The notes: a model not told the origin generated them from the letters alone. Shown: positions 8,794 through 17,678, counted from the stretch's first letter. The stretch: DNA of 64,000 nucleotides from Enterobacter kobei (GCF_018323985.1 NZ_AP024590.1:186001-250000), one strand, 5' to 3'. Program-made: numbers and translations.

Positions 8794-9450
8794 TTACCAC
8801 TCCCCGTAGGGATAGGTTTTGTCTTTGATAAATTCTTCTGTGCTCTTGATGGGGATGTAACTTGCTTTATCCCGTACCATGCTCTTGCAAAGGCGCAGAT
8901 CTTTTTCGGAAGCTGTCGTGATCGTGGCAGCTTCCACAGGTAAATTGGCTCCTAATTTCATCGTCTGTAGCCATATTCGAACTTTGCCTTCAGGAGCCAG
9001 CCCAATTAAGAGGGTGTTATACCAGGCCGTTTCACCATACATATCATTACCGTATGGTGTGATCATTATGTCTCGCACAGACTGTGGAAAAGCAATTTTT
9101 GTCTCATAAGTTTTTTTATCAACAATGGAGTCCCAACAAAAAATCATCGCTATTGGAAGATGGCGTACTTTATTTAATTGGGTCATTCGTGTGACCTTTT
9201 GATCCCATTTCCCGACTCTATTGAAGCTTTCCTCGACACCGTCAAGCATTCTAAACGTATGTTTGATGTAATGATCATCCAGCAGCGTTACGAAAGTTAC
9301 TTCAACAGGTAATGCTTTAGGTGTAAAAAAAGCAAACCCCCAGTCACTATATGGCATTGTGCCGTCCTCTCTATCTCCAGCGATATTACTGGTATGGCAG
9401 GCGCTAATGATAAATAGCGTTATCAGAGGGATATTTCTTATCCATTTCAT
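8794..9450 (-). CDS. DUF2931-type lipoprotein, putative T6SS immunity copy 1
   Basis: 218-residue lipoprotein with lipobox FIISAC (Cys18, then His), so probably anchored on the periplasmic side of the outer membrane. It shares PYSDWGFAFFTPKAL and FCWDSIVDKKTYET with the next gene. Its start codon overlaps the stop of the Hcp-DUF2235 gene by four bases, showing tight coupling to that effector, and it is the best candidate for the cognate immunity protein. The second copy follows 31 bases downstream. AT content is higher than in neighbouring core genes. Immunity function is inferred; no catalytic motif is visible. Confidence 0.78.
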   Translation of the reverse strand: MKWIRNIPLITLFIISACHTSNIAGDREDGTMPYSDWGFAFFTPKALPVEVTFVTLLDDHYIKHTFRMLDGVEESFNRVGKWDQKVTRMTQLNKVRHLPIAMIFCWDSIVDKKTYETKIAFPQSVRDIMITPYGNDMYGETAWYNTLLIGLAPEGKVRIWLQTMKLGANLPVEAATITTASEKDLRLCKSMVRDKASYIPIKSTEEFIKDKTYPYGEW

Positions 9451-11441
9451 CTGTTCTTTCCGTCCATGTTGTAAATTGTGCGTCGCCAGTCCACATCGGG
9501 ACGGTTAACAAAGCCCAGTATTTCCGTCATCTGGCCGCCGCCATGAATAGCGCCGTCCGTATCCAGTTTGACCGCATTCCAGTTTGCCGAACAATGGATG
9601 TAATCTTTTGCTATCGCATCGATCTCATCGGGTAAAAAGGGAACCGGGAATCGTCCCTGGCGCACGGCTTTGGCCTGTTGGCGCGCTTTTTCGAAATAGG
9701 GTGTGAGTTCAGCCGGAATAACTAATCCTTTGATTTTATTGGCATCATTAAATATTACCCCCGCTTCCTGCGCTGCCTCCATCATTATCCGCAGCACCAC
9801 TTTCGCCCAGTCGTTCTTCACGATGCGGTTGAGCATCGTCAGCGCGGCAAAGGTACGTTTTTGTCGCTGATCATAACGATCCGGGGCACTGATGCCTGTA
9901 TCCCAGACTTTAGTTGTCACCTTATGGGTACGCATAAGCGGTGCCGTGGACGTTGAGGCCGCTATGTCCGATAACTGATCAAGGGCATCCTGGTAAACCT
10001 GCGTTTTTTCATCAGGCAGGTCATATGACACCGTTTCTGCCTGCGGGCGGCTCAGAAAAACATTTTCTCTCATCACCGGCAGGTAGCCGCCGCCAATATC
10101 CGAATGTACGCCGGGTAGCGCCAGTTCAGGCCAGGCCGGGCGTACGCTGTTCAGTGCGAAGTTAAAGCGGCACTCATTAAGAGCCGTAATATGAAAGACC
10201 TTTTCTGCCACGCCGGGACGCAGCTGAATATTGACCTCGCCGGTGTCTGCGCTGTGAGGGTTAAGGCCGTTGGTCGGGGTACCGATAGCGGCAACGCTAT
10301 CCATAATGCCAATAAAACGCACTTTACCGGCTGGCGAACCGGTGTAGGTCACGCTGCCGAGACCCTGCTTAATGGCGGCGATAATCGCCGGATCTTCTGA
10401 CTGAATACGATTGGCAAAGTGCCGGGCCGCTGTTGCGCCGCGACTAAAACCGAAAACATCAAACTGAATATTTTTTACAATAAGTTTTTCATTAAGAATC
10501 TGGTTTAATATATCCTTAATTTTCAAATACATGGCCGGGATAATTTGAGAGACTGCTTTGTCCGTTTTAGCAATCACTCCTGTATCGTAAATACCCAGCC
10601 CTGAGCCGAAGACACTGTCAGGTTTACCCTGTTCAGTACCAATGCCCTCAATATAAATTCCCTGCTGAATCCCCTTTAAACTCAGTGGTAAGTCTGTCTT
10701 ATAAAGCGTACTCAGCCAGTATACGTTCGTGTAATACCCCGTATAGCTGATGGCACCCACGCCGGTGATCCCCATCTTTTCCTCGGCAGATTTCTCCAGA
10801 ATACTGACCGCATCAGGATCGGTAATCTGGTAGTGTTTCGCTTTAAACACTTCCAGCATGTTTTGCGTATTCACCGCGTTATTGCCGGTACCGTCAAAGA
10901 AGATCCCGAGCGTCAGGGTGATTTCTTGCGCAGGCTGAGTCGGGACGATGGGGGCTTCTGGTGGAAACAGACGGTTATAGTTATCGGGTAAAATTAAGTC
11001 GCTAAATTCAGTGCTGGCAATCAGGTGCTTACAGCTAATATATTCATAGCTCACGTTAACGGTTTCACTATCAAATTCATTGGCACCAAAACAAGTTCTT
11101 ATTTGTTTAATTGAGGCGCCACGCAGTTCAATATGATAATAACGCTCCAGTTTTCCGTAGCGGTTAGTGCGATAAAAATGAAAGTTCAGCGTTAAACGTT
11201 CATTTTCATTTATTGCGTTCATCAATAAGGGAGAGCATTTATCAATTAGTTTGCTGAATTGAAGACCATAGAATTTAGCATGCTGTCCGCTACCGGATAC
11301 CCACTGCGCGAGGCTTAGACAAAGGATCTCGTCTTCATGCCGATACTGAAAGCGGTTGCCAATAGAAGCAGGCGTGCCGCATCGTAACGATATGTTGCCC
11401 TGGCGTTCGCCCGTGATGGTTAAATAAACAATATCTCCCAT
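9447..11441 (-). CDS. Hcp-DUF2235 (Tle-type phospholipase) fusion T6SS effector
   Basis: 664-residue two-part protein. Residues 1-155 read as an Hcp tube domain of the type beginning IVYLTITGERQG, with ASIGNRFQYRHEDEI, then LIDKCSPLL and FYRTNRYGKLERYYHIEL, all hallmarks of Hcp. After a proline-rich linker (about 155-168), residues 169-620 form a DUF2235 alpha/beta-hydrolase domain: GIFFDGTGNN, nucleophile elbow GFSRG (Ser333), GIMDSVAAIGTP and LPGVHSDIGGGY. DUF2235 is the domain of Tle-type T6SS phospholipases. Hcp proteins with C-terminal toxin domains are known as Hcp-ET effectors. The protein would be loaded as part of the tube and attack target-cell lipids. It is far from the main T6SS cluster at 45.6-64 kb, so it is an orphan cargo gene. 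Two lipoproteins follow. Confidence 0.85.
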   Translation of the reverse strand: MGDIVYLTITGERQGNISLRCGTPASIGNRFQYRHEDEILCLSLAQWVSGSGQHAKFYGLQFSKLIDKCSPLLMNAINENERLTLNFHFYRTNRYGKLERYYHIELRGASIKQIRTCFGANEFDSETVNVSYEYISCKHLIASTEFSDLILPDNYNRLFPPEAPIVPTQPAQEITLTLGIFFDGTGNNAVNTQNMLEVFKAKHYQITDPDAVSILEKSAEEKMGITGVGAISYTGYYTNVYWLSTLYKTDLPLSLKGIQQGIYIEGIGTEQGKPDSVFGSGLGIYDTGVIAKTDKAVSQIIPAMYLKIKDILNQILNEKLIVKNIQFDVFGFSRGATAARHFANRIQSEDPAIIAAIKQGLGSVTYTGSPAGKVRFIGIMDSVAAIGTPTNGLNPHSADTGEVNIQLRPGVAEKVFHITALNECRFNFALNSVRPAWPELALPGVHSDIGGGYLPVMRENVFLSRPQAETVSYDLPDEKTQVYQDALDQLSDIAASTSTAPLMRTHKVTTKVWDTGISAPDRYDQRQKRTFAALTMLNRIVKNDWAKVVLRIMMEAAQEAGVIFNDANKIKGLVIPAELTPYFEKARQQAKAVRQGRFPVPFLPDEIDAIAKDYIHCSANWNAVKLDTDGAIHGGGQMTEILGFVNRPDVDWRRTIYNMDGKNR

Positions 11442-11540
11442 TCGCAGATGTCCTTTTCTGAATGCGGGCGAAGTAATCGCCGATAAGCAAAAAAGAATAT
11501 GCCGATGCTTTAATATTGTTTAACGTTTAATGCGGGACGA

Positions 11541-11565
11541 AAAAAAACGGGGGCCTCGCCCCCGT
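11541..11565 (-). terminator. Intrinsic terminator of the YgiW-type gene
   Basis: ACGGGGGC (11547-11554) and GCCCCCGT (11558-11565) form an 8-bp stem with loop CTC. The A-run at 11541-11547 becomes a U-run on the minus strand. This is a textbook rho-independent terminator just after the minus-strand gene that stops at 11570. Confidence 0.88.
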
Positions 11566-11569
11566 GTCG

Positions 11570-11968
11570 TTATTCTTTTTGCAGGCGTGAGACTTTTACC
11601 CGCAGGGGTTTTTGTTTCTTGTCCAGTGAACCGGTAATACTGATCAGCTGATCGGGGCTGACTTCCCGATCTTTAAACACCGCCATAGGAATATAAGCGT
11701 CGATTTCGCCGGTTTTATCGCGGAAGGTATAAATATCATTCCCTTTTTTGGCAATCAGGTTGCCGCGAAATGTCACCGAAGCATCGTCGTGCATCTCTTT
11801 CGCATGGTCGATGGTCATCGAGCGGGCATCTTCTGCGCCGCGGTAACCGTCATCCAGCTGGTGCGCCGGTTTTGGCGCTTCATCTGTATTCAGATCGGGC
11901 TTATCGTCGGCGAGTGCCGGCAGGGCAAATAACGCCGCTACCGTGGCGGCTACAATCATTTTTCTCAT
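11570..11968 (-). CDS. YgiW/YdeI-family periplasmic OB-fold protein
   Basis: 132-residue exported protein of the bacterial OB-fold (BOF) family, which includes the stress-tolerance proteins YgiW and YdeI. A Sec signal peptide covers residues 1-20 and ends in ALA; the BOF domain spans about 50-130 (SVTFRGNLIAKKGNDIYTFR and VSPDQLISITGSLD). The long acidic, histidine-bearing stretch before it is less typical. TAAGGAGT sits just ahead of the ATG at 11968. Known members help survive peroxide, metals or cationic peptides; the ligand is unclear. Single-gene unit with its own terminator. Confidence 0.85.
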   Translation of the reverse strand: MRKMIVAATVAALFALPALADDKPDLNTDEAPKPAHQLDDGYRGAEDARSMTIDHAKEMHDDASVTFRGNLIAKKGNDIYTFRDKTGEIDAYIPMAVFKDREVSPDQLISITGSLDKKQKPLRVKVSRLQKE

Positions 11969-12047
11969 GCTGACTCCTTAAGTTTTGCCTCGCTATCCTG
12001 TTAAGCCTGGCATAAGGATGCGCGCTGTGAAGGGCGAATCGTCTGGA

Positions 12048-12575
12048 TCAGCGGTATTCGTGGCGCAGCAAACCAAACAGCCAGTCGTTTTGCCACTGCC
12101 CGTTCAGCCAGAATGCCTCGCGAAGTTCACCTTCCAGCACGAACCCCGTTTTTTCCAGCAGCCGCTTTGATGGCCTGTTGCCGGCGGTGACCGTGGCGAT
12201 CAGCCGACGAATACCGCCCTGCTGAAAGGCGTAGTCGCACACGGCTCGCAGCGATTCACCGGCAAAACCTTTGCCCTGTGCCTGTGGCACGAACAGAAAG
12301 CCCACTTCGGCGCAGTCCGCTTCGCGGTGTACGTAACCGGTGACGCCCAGCGGCTGGCCGGTGGCGCGCTCAAATACCATCAGACAGAGCCAGTGTGCGC
12401 TGCCCGGCGTCCATGGCGGCAGACGGGAATCGAACGCATCGTGGATCTCCTCCTGCGGGCGTGGATCAGAGACGAACCGCAGGATGTCGTCATTTTCATA
12501 CAGCGCGAGAAAAAACGGCCAGTCCGTGGACTGGATCTGGCGGCACCAGAGGCGCTCCGTGGTCAGTTCAATCAT
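12048..12575 (-). CDS. GNAT N-acetyltransferase, RimJ/RimL-like
   Basis: 175-residue acetyl-CoA-dependent acyltransferase of the RimJ/RimL type (Acetyltransf_3). It opens with the usual LTTERLWCRQI strand, and the acetyl-CoA loop is visible as VPQAQGKGFAGE, followed by NRPSKRLLEKTGF, the family's helix 4 signature. The frame extends ten codons upstream to 12605, but the ATG at 12575 has GGAAGCG in front and fits family starts. Substrate unknown; relatives acetylate ribosomal protein N-termini, amino groups of small molecules or antibiotics. It is divergent from the HEPN-like gene at 12717. Confidence 0.85.
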   Translation of the reverse strand: MIELTTERLWCRQIQSTDWPFFLALYENDDILRFVSDPRPQEEIHDAFDSRLPPWTPGSAHWLCLMVFERATGQPLGVTGYVHREADCAEVGFLFVPQAQGKGFAGESLRAVCDYAFQQGGIRRLIATVTAGNRPSKRLLEKTGFVLEGELREAFWLNGQWQNDWLFGLLRHEYR

Positions 12576-12716
12576 ATTTCGCTTCCAGATCTGTGCAGCC
12601 GTCACTGATATTCCTGTATAACTGGTCTATCGTATAAGTGGCTGGAAAAAAAGAAAAAATAATAAAAAACGCCCTCAAAATATACGTCGACTGGTTGCAC
12701 TTAAAGGAAAATAAAG

Positions 12717-14315
12717 ATGCGCAATTCATCGTCTGGCATACGCGAACAGTTTGAACACTGTATCGGCATCATTCGTCAGGCCTCCACCGAAATTTTGTCA
12801 TTGCTTGATATTGATGTGACTGAGGGTAAGGATCCACGCTGGTTTCTGGAACAGCTGGACGCCGCCCGCGCAAATCTGGGGGGCTGGGCGGCGGTCGCCC
12901 ATCGGCTGCGGCTCAATGATGCCGAACTGTCGCAATTCACGCTGCTGTTGCGCCATCTGCAACAGCGGGTGCCACAGTATGAAAGCGGCCAGGAGGTCAG
13001 TGAAAATCAGCTGATCACCGCACTGCGCTTTATGACCTCTCTCGAATTGCTGCGGGAAAAACAGCCCCAGCTTACCTACAGCACGCAAATCAGCGTGCAG
13101 GATGAGACGCAACAGCAGCAGCAGGCGCTGGCGCAACTGCGGGCGATTGAGTTGATGATCAAAGCGCTGGTGTACGAAGCCTGGCCGGACAGTATCCTGC
13201 TCAGCAACCATCTGAAAACGCAGTTCGGCGTCGATCGTGTGCGGCGCTGGCTGAAGCTGGGCGAGCGCAACGACGTGCTGAGCGGCATGTTGTTCAGCGA
13301 GCTGGCGCTGATGCTGGTGGATAAAAAAGAGTTCACCCAGCACTACTCCGCGCTGTTTAACGATCCGCAGACGCTGATGCTGTTTGCCGAGCCGCGCAAA
13401 ACTTTGCAGGTGTTTCTTGATGATATCCGCCAGATCCGCAATACCCTGATCGCCCAGGATTTGCTCTCACCGGCGCAGCTGCGTTTACTGGACAGCTATT
13501 ACCCGCAGATCACCACTTCTGTACAGAATGCCTTTAATCAGGGCCGTACCCGCATCAGCCCGGACCTATTACTGGCGGCAGACGCGGGTGAGCTGCAATC
13601 TTTCTGGGAGCGGGCGCGTAAAAAAGCGCGTGCCACCGGTGGCGATATTTTCGAAGTGCGTGACAGTATCGAACGTCCGGGGCATCGCGCGGCGCGTACC
13701 CCGGAGCAGCGGGAACAACTGGTATCGGGCGTGTTGTGGGGCGCGGTTGGCGTGATGGTACTGGGACTCATGGGCGGCGGGCTATGGCTGTTTAGCGGTG
13801 GCAGTACGCCGCCAACGGCGCAGGCGGCGCAACCTGTGGTACAGCAGGAACAGAGCGAACCAGCGCGCGAAAAACCGTCCTCGCGGGAGACGCTGACGCG
13901 CATGGGCATTACCTGGGATGAAAATAATCTGCGGGCGGCAATTAACCGCAACGACACCCGCGTGGTTCAGCTGTTTTTACAGGGTGGAATGGACTGGAAG
14001 CTGTCCTGGACCGAAGAGGCGATGGAAGCGGATCACGATGATGTGCTGGATCTGCTGCTGCGCTATCGTCTGCAAATGGTGGAACTGAAACCCTGCCGAC
14101 GCTTTATCAGTACGCTGAGCCATGCGATGGTTACCGGGCAAAAGCTCACTTCACAGCGCAAAACCTATTTGCAGGCGTTTTGTACGACGCCGCCGGTAGT
14201 GAAGCGTCAGCAATATGAAATGGAGCAGGCACGGCGCAGGGATATGGCAGATCAAACCGCCCAGACCAAAAAATGGCTGGCGATCCAGACGGTGATTTAT
14301 GAGGTGATTGATTAA
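12717..14315 (+). CDS. STY4199-like membrane protein with HEPN-like and ankyrin-like parts
   Basis: 532-residue protein resembling the uncharacterised enterobacterial family named after Salmonella STY4199. Residues about 140-280 are helical and contain RQIRN (238-242), compatible with a HEPN-type Rx4-6H/RN motif. One membrane helix lies near 338-362 (VLWGAVGVMVLGLMGGGLWLF). After a proline/glutamine-rich linker, residues 380-430 look like one or two ankyrin-type repeats (NLRAAINRNDTRVVQLFLQGGMD). The C-terminus is charged and coiled-coil-like. AAAGGA precedes the ATG. Function is unknown. HEPN proteins are often RNases in toxin or defence systems, but no partner gene is adjacent, so I do not assign that role. 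It ends at a hairpin facing treF. Confidence 0.65.
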   Translation: MRNSSSGIREQFEHCIGIIRQASTEILSLLDIDVTEGKDPRWFLEQLDAARANLGGWAAVAHRLRLNDAELSQFTLLLRHLQQRVPQYESGQEVSENQLITALRFMTSLELLREKQPQLTYSTQISVQDETQQQQQALAQLRAIELMIKALVYEAWPDSILLSNHLKTQFGVDRVRRWLKLGERNDVLSGMLFSELALMLVDKKEFTQHYSALFNDPQTLMLFAEPRKTLQVFLDDIRQIRNTLIAQDLLSPAQLRLLDSYYPQITTSVQNAFNQGRTRISPDLLLAADAGELQSFWERARKKARATGGDIFEVRDSIERPGHRAARTPEQREQLVSGVLWGAVGVMVLGLMGGGLWLFSGGSTPPTAQAAQPVVQQEQSEPAREKPSSRETLTRMGITWDENNLRAAINRNDTRVVQLFLQGGMDWKLSWTEEAMEADHDDVLDLLLRYRLQMVELKPCRRFISTLSHAMVTGQKLTSQRKTYLQAFCTTPPVVKRQQYEMEQARRRDMADQTAQTKKWLAIQTVIYEVID

Positions 14316-14324
14316 ATCATGCAG

Positions 14325-14348
14325 ACCCGGCAGCGATAGCTGCCGGGT
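14325..14348. terminator. Two-way hairpin between the HEPN-like gene and treF
   Basis: ACCCGGCAGC and GCTGCCGGGT pair perfectly (10 bp) around a GATA loop. It lies between two convergent stop codons and probably ends transcription from both directions, although the T-run is poor. Confidence 0.65.
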
Positions 14349-14362
14349 GGTTGACGGGGAAA

Positions 14363-16012
14363 TCAGGGATCGCCGTACAGCCCGATCAGACGACGCACCA
14401 CGCCGTTAGTCCAGCCGAAGCCATCCTGCAACGGATATTCACCGCCGCCCCCTTCGCGTGGCGTACCGCCTGCGATGTGATACTTCTCGATCAGCTTATG
14501 GTGGCGCTGGTAGAAAGTGTTCACTGTCGTGAGCCAGTTGCGGGCGATTTCGTCGCCCAGCGCGTCATTGCCGTAAAGCTTGAAGCCCTGGATCGCCATC
14601 CATTGCAGCGGCGCCCAGCCGTTCGGTTTATCCCACTGCTCGCCGGTTTCGTATTCGGTTGCCATCACGCCGCCTGGCGTCAGCAGGCGTTCACGTACTG
14701 CTACCGCCAGCTGTTCAGCCTGCTCATGCGTGGCCATGCCGACATACAACGGCACAATACTGGCGGCAGAGAACAGCGCCATTTCACCACGACGCCAGTC
14801 GTAATCGCGGTAACAGCCTTTTTCGACGTCCCACAGATAGCGGTTGACCGCCGCCCGGCGATCGCTCGCCCGCTGACGGAAGATCGCTTCGCCTTCCCGG
14901 TCGCCTTTTACCCCGGAAATATTGGCGATAGTGCTTTCCAGTTTGAACAGGAAGGCGTTCAAATCGATAGGGATAAACTGCGTGGTACGGATACTGGCGA
15001 GACGGTTCGCGTCACGTAGCCAGCGGGAAGAGTAATCCCAGCCGGAGGCCGCACCCGCGCGCAGATCGCGATACACTTCGCTGGCAGGACGCCCGGAATG
15101 GCGGGCGGTTTCCACGTCTTCCAGCCAGGATTCGTCGCGCGGAGTATCACGGTCATCCCAGTAGCGGTTGAGCACTGAGCCGTCCGGCATACGCACCGCA
15201 GAGCGATACGCCTGGTTTGGCACCAGCGATTCCGCGCCGTCCATCCAGAAGCTGTACTCCATCAGCAGATGTTCCAGATAGCGCCGCGCACCGCGCACAC
15301 CATCTTCCTCAAACAATTCCACCATCAGCGCAAATACCGGCGGCTGGGAACGGCTGAGGTAATAAGTCCGGTTACCGTTCGGGATATGACCGTAACGTTC
15401 GATCATCCACGCAAAGTTATCCGCCATACATTTCAGCAGATCGTTACGTCCACTCTCGGCAAGGCCGAGCATGGTGAAATAGGAGTCCCAGTAATAGGTT
15501 TCACTGAAGCGACCGCCCGGTACGATATAGGCCTGCGGCAGCGCCAGCAGTGACGACCACGGAATGTGATCCTGCGGCTCGCGCGTCAGCACCGGCCACA
15601 GCTGGTCGATGTGCTCTTTCAGCGAATTTTGCGGATCCGAAACGTACTCGTTACCGTACTGTTCCGGCAACCAGAAATGCGCCATGACAAACTTTTGCAG
15701 ATCAAAGTCAGGGCGGCGTTTGATTCGGCGATAACGGATCAGAATATCTAAAGGATCCATTTTCGGCGCACAGTCAGGAAAGGTTTTGCTGTCGGCAAAC
15801 AGTCGGGTGGACTGTACGTGTTCAAACAGTTCCAGATAGCGATCGGCAGGGGTAAGAGCATCGGAGGCGGGGTAGCCTTCGATCATCTCCGGTTCCGGCT
15901 CAGCCTCAAGCATTTCCGCAAGCTTGAGTTCGTACGGATCGGTTTCAAAACTGGTTTTTGCTTCGATCACGAATTCAACGGATTCATCTGGTTTTAGTTT
16001 CTGGTTGAACAT
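14363..16012 (-). CDS. treF: Cytoplasmic trehalase
   Basis: Glycoside hydrolase family 37 enzyme that splits trehalose to two glucose molecules in the cytosol. It has 549 residues, exactly the length of E. coli TreF, with no signal peptide, which separates it from periplasmic TreA. Both family signatures are present: PGGRFSETYYWDSY near residue 170 and QWDKPNGWAP near 465; the glycine-rich GGGGEYPLQDGFGW follows near 520. The acidic N-terminal extension is typical of TreF. In E. coli treF is induced by osmotic stress through sigma-S; a matching -10 element lies upstream (16072-16079). Convergent with the HEPN-like gene. Confidence 0.97.
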   Translation of the reverse strand: MFNQKLKPDESVEFVIEAKTSFETDPYELKLAEMLEAEPEPEMIEGYPASDALTPADRYLELFEHVQSTRLFADSKTFPDCAPKMDPLDILIRYRRIKRRPDFDLQKFVMAHFWLPEQYGNEYVSDPQNSLKEHIDQLWPVLTREPQDHIPWSSLLALPQAYIVPGGRFSETYYWDSYFTMLGLAESGRNDLLKCMADNFAWMIERYGHIPNGNRTYYLSRSQPPVFALMVELFEEDGVRGARRYLEHLLMEYSFWMDGAESLVPNQAYRSAVRMPDGSVLNRYWDDRDTPRDESWLEDVETARHSGRPASEVYRDLRAGAASGWDYSSRWLRDANRLASIRTTQFIPIDLNAFLFKLESTIANISGVKGDREGEAIFRQRASDRRAAVNRYLWDVEKGCYRDYDWRRGEMALFSAASIVPLYVGMATHEQAEQLAVAVRERLLTPGGVMATEYETGEQWDKPNGWAPLQWMAIQGFKLYGNDALGDEIARNWLTTVNTFYQRHHKLIEKYHIAGGTPREGGGGEYPLQDGFGWTNGVVRRLIGLYGDP

Positions 16013-16071
16013 AGTGATACAGACCTCCGGATGGCGTCGTAAAAAGATACGGGTGTTGCCCGGCTACTTAT

Positions 16072-16079
16072 AAGCGTAG
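16072..16079 (-). promoter_or_regulatory. Possible sigma-S -10 element for treF
   Basis: On the minus strand the sequence reads CTACGCTT, close to the sigma-S extended -10 consensus CTATACTT/CTACACTT, about 60 bases upstream of the treF ATG. It fits the known sigma-S dependence of E. coli treF. No firm -35 was assigned. Confidence 0.35.
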
Positions 16080-16261
16080 ACAGTCTTTTTACCCGTTGAG
16101 TTGCATACTGTGCGGTAGATCACACTTCCTCACGCCTCGTTTTACGCGTGAAAAATAATAAACCGCTGTTTAAATTACTTATTTCTCGCATGCACGACCA
16201 ACGACTGCCCCGATAATTCAGAGCAATCGCTATGCCATATAATGTGAATATTTTCCGGCAA

Positions 16262-16687
16262 TCAGCCGAGAACGTGTCCCATTTTAACAAACAGAACAAT
16301 CAGTACCGTCGCCAGCACGACAATCCAGGGCGTATAACGAATAAACGGGCGCAAAGGCGTGTTTTGCCCCTCTGCCAGGCGGCGCAGCGTGGCGGAAAGC
16401 ATGCCATGCACGCCGGACAGCACCACCAGCACGACGATTTTCAGGATCAGCCACAGGGGCAGACCGCCGCCGTGACTGATAATCATCGCCAGCCCGCAGG
16501 CCCAGAGGATCAGCATCGCAGGTGACGTTACGCTGCGACTCCAGCGGCGCACTTGCCCGATAAGCGGGGCATAATTGCTGCTATTTCCCACCCCGCAGGC
16601 CACGACCACCACCGCCATCATCAATAAACCGCCGAGCCAGACCATCCCTGTAATCAGATGAATGACGTTCAACCACTGGTGAGCCAT
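16262..16687 (-). CDS. CopD-like small inner-membrane protein
   Basis: 141-residue protein with four predicted membrane helices (around 5-28, 50-70, 75-97 and 115-138). The first helix contains the WLNVIHLITGMVWLGG pattern with a conserved histidine, typical of the CopD/DUF2269/HemJ-like membrane group, whose histidines bind haem or copper in some members. His 3, 10, 71 and 94 are the visible candidates for metal ligands. The ATG at 16687 is the only good start. It has no obvious operon partner: the hydrolase gene downstream has its own terminator. Family membership is moderately sure, function open. Confidence 0.6.
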   Translation of the reverse strand: MAHQWLNVIHLITGMVWLGGLLMMAVVVVACGVGNSSNYAPLIGQVRRWSRSVTSPAMLILWACGLAMIISHGGGLPLWLILKIVVLVVLSGVHGMLSATLRRLAEGQNTPLRPFIRYTPWIVVLATVLIVLFVKMGHVLG

Positions 16688-16764
16688 GTTTAATCCTTAG
16701 TGAATATGCTTCGCCTGCGGATAAGCGTACTCTCTAAACGGATTAAAGTTGAGTATGTTCTTAT

Positions 16765-16788
16765 AAAAAAACCGGCACGATGGCCGGT
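16765..16788 (-). terminator. Terminator of the amidohydrolase-to-hydrolase operon
   Basis: ACCGGC and GCCGGT (16771-16788) form a 6-bp GC-rich stem. On the minus strand it is followed by a U-run (A-run 16765-16771 on the plus strand). It closes the four-gene minus-strand operon whose last gene stops at 16816. Confidence 0.75.
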
Positions 16789-16815
16789 CTTTTGGGGCAG
16801 GGCATGAAATGTCCG

Positions 16816-17637
16816 TTACAGCGACTGCAAAAACGCCAGCAGATCGGCATTCAGCTCGTCGGTATGGGTGACGGCAAAACCGTGCGGCGCGTTGTCATAC
16901 ACCTTCAGTTTGGCACCCGCGATCATTTCCGCCGCCACTTTACCGGTGCTTTCAAACGGCACCACCTGGTCATTACTGCCGTGGATCACCAGCGTCGGCA
17001 CATCGATTTTCGCCATATCCGGACGGAAGTCGGTTTCCGCGAAGGCGGTCACGCAGTCAATGGTGCCTTTCAGCGAGGCCAGCAGCGCAATATTCAGCGT
17101 CTGGGTCAGCACGCCGTCAGAGACGGTCTGCCCGGCGTTGGAGCCGTAGAACGGCGTGGCGAAATCGCTGATAAACTGCGCGCGATCCTTACGCAGTCCC
17201 TGGCGGATGCCTTCGAAGACGGACATATCAACGCCCGCCGGATAATCCGCGGTTTTACCGAAGATCGGCGTGACCGCACCCAGCAGTACCAGACCCGCCA
17301 CGCGCGACGTGCCGTAGTTATTGATGTAGCGCGTCACATCGCCGCCGCCCATGGAGAAGCCCACCAGCGTGACCTGTTGCAGATCCAGATGGGTGATCAG
17401 GTCGTTAATATCGGACGCGAAAGTGTCGTAATTGTAACCGTTCCACGGTTGATCGGAGCGGCCAAAGCCACGGCGGTCAAACGCGATAACCCGATAGCCG
17501 TTCTCGGCCAGGAAATTGAGCTGGCTGTCCCACATGTCGCCATCCAGCGGCCAGCCGTGGCTGAACAGAACCGGCTTACCTGTGCCCCAGTCTTTAAAAT
17601 AGATCTGTGTACCATCCTGCGTCTTAAATGTGCTCAT
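16816..17637 (-). CDS. Alpha/beta hydrolase, cofactor-free haloperoxidase type
   Basis: 273-residue alpha/beta-hydrolase of the non-haem chloroperoxidase group. The oxyanion-hole motif HGWPLDGDMWDSQ, the nucleophile elbow GFSMGGG (Ser near 96), the acid in IHGSNDQVVP and the C-terminal His in APHGFAVTH are all present. These enzymes are serine esterases/perhydrolases, and the halogenation reaction is secondary. GAGG precedes the ATG at 17637. Only 41 bases separate it from the MFS gene upstream, so it is probably the fourth gene of the operon amidohydrolase-doxX-MFS-hydrolase. The natural substrate may be the compound handled by that operon. Confidence 0.87.
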   Translation of the reverse strand: MSTFKTQDGTQIYFKDWGTGKPVLFSHGWPLDGDMWDSQLNFLAENGYRVIAFDRRGFGRSDQPWNGYNYDTFASDINDLITHLDLQQVTLVGFSMGGGDVTRYINNYGTSRVAGLVLLGAVTPIFGKTADYPAGVDMSVFEGIRQGLRKDRAQFISDFATPFYGSNAGQTVSDGVLTQTLNIALLASLKGTIDCVTAFAETDFRPDMAKIDVPTLVIHGSNDQVVPFESTGKVAAEMIAGAKLKVYDNAPHGFAVTHTDELNADLLAFLQSL

Positions 17638-17678
17638 GCTTTACCTCGTTGATGACTATGTATTTAACAGGTCGAGCC

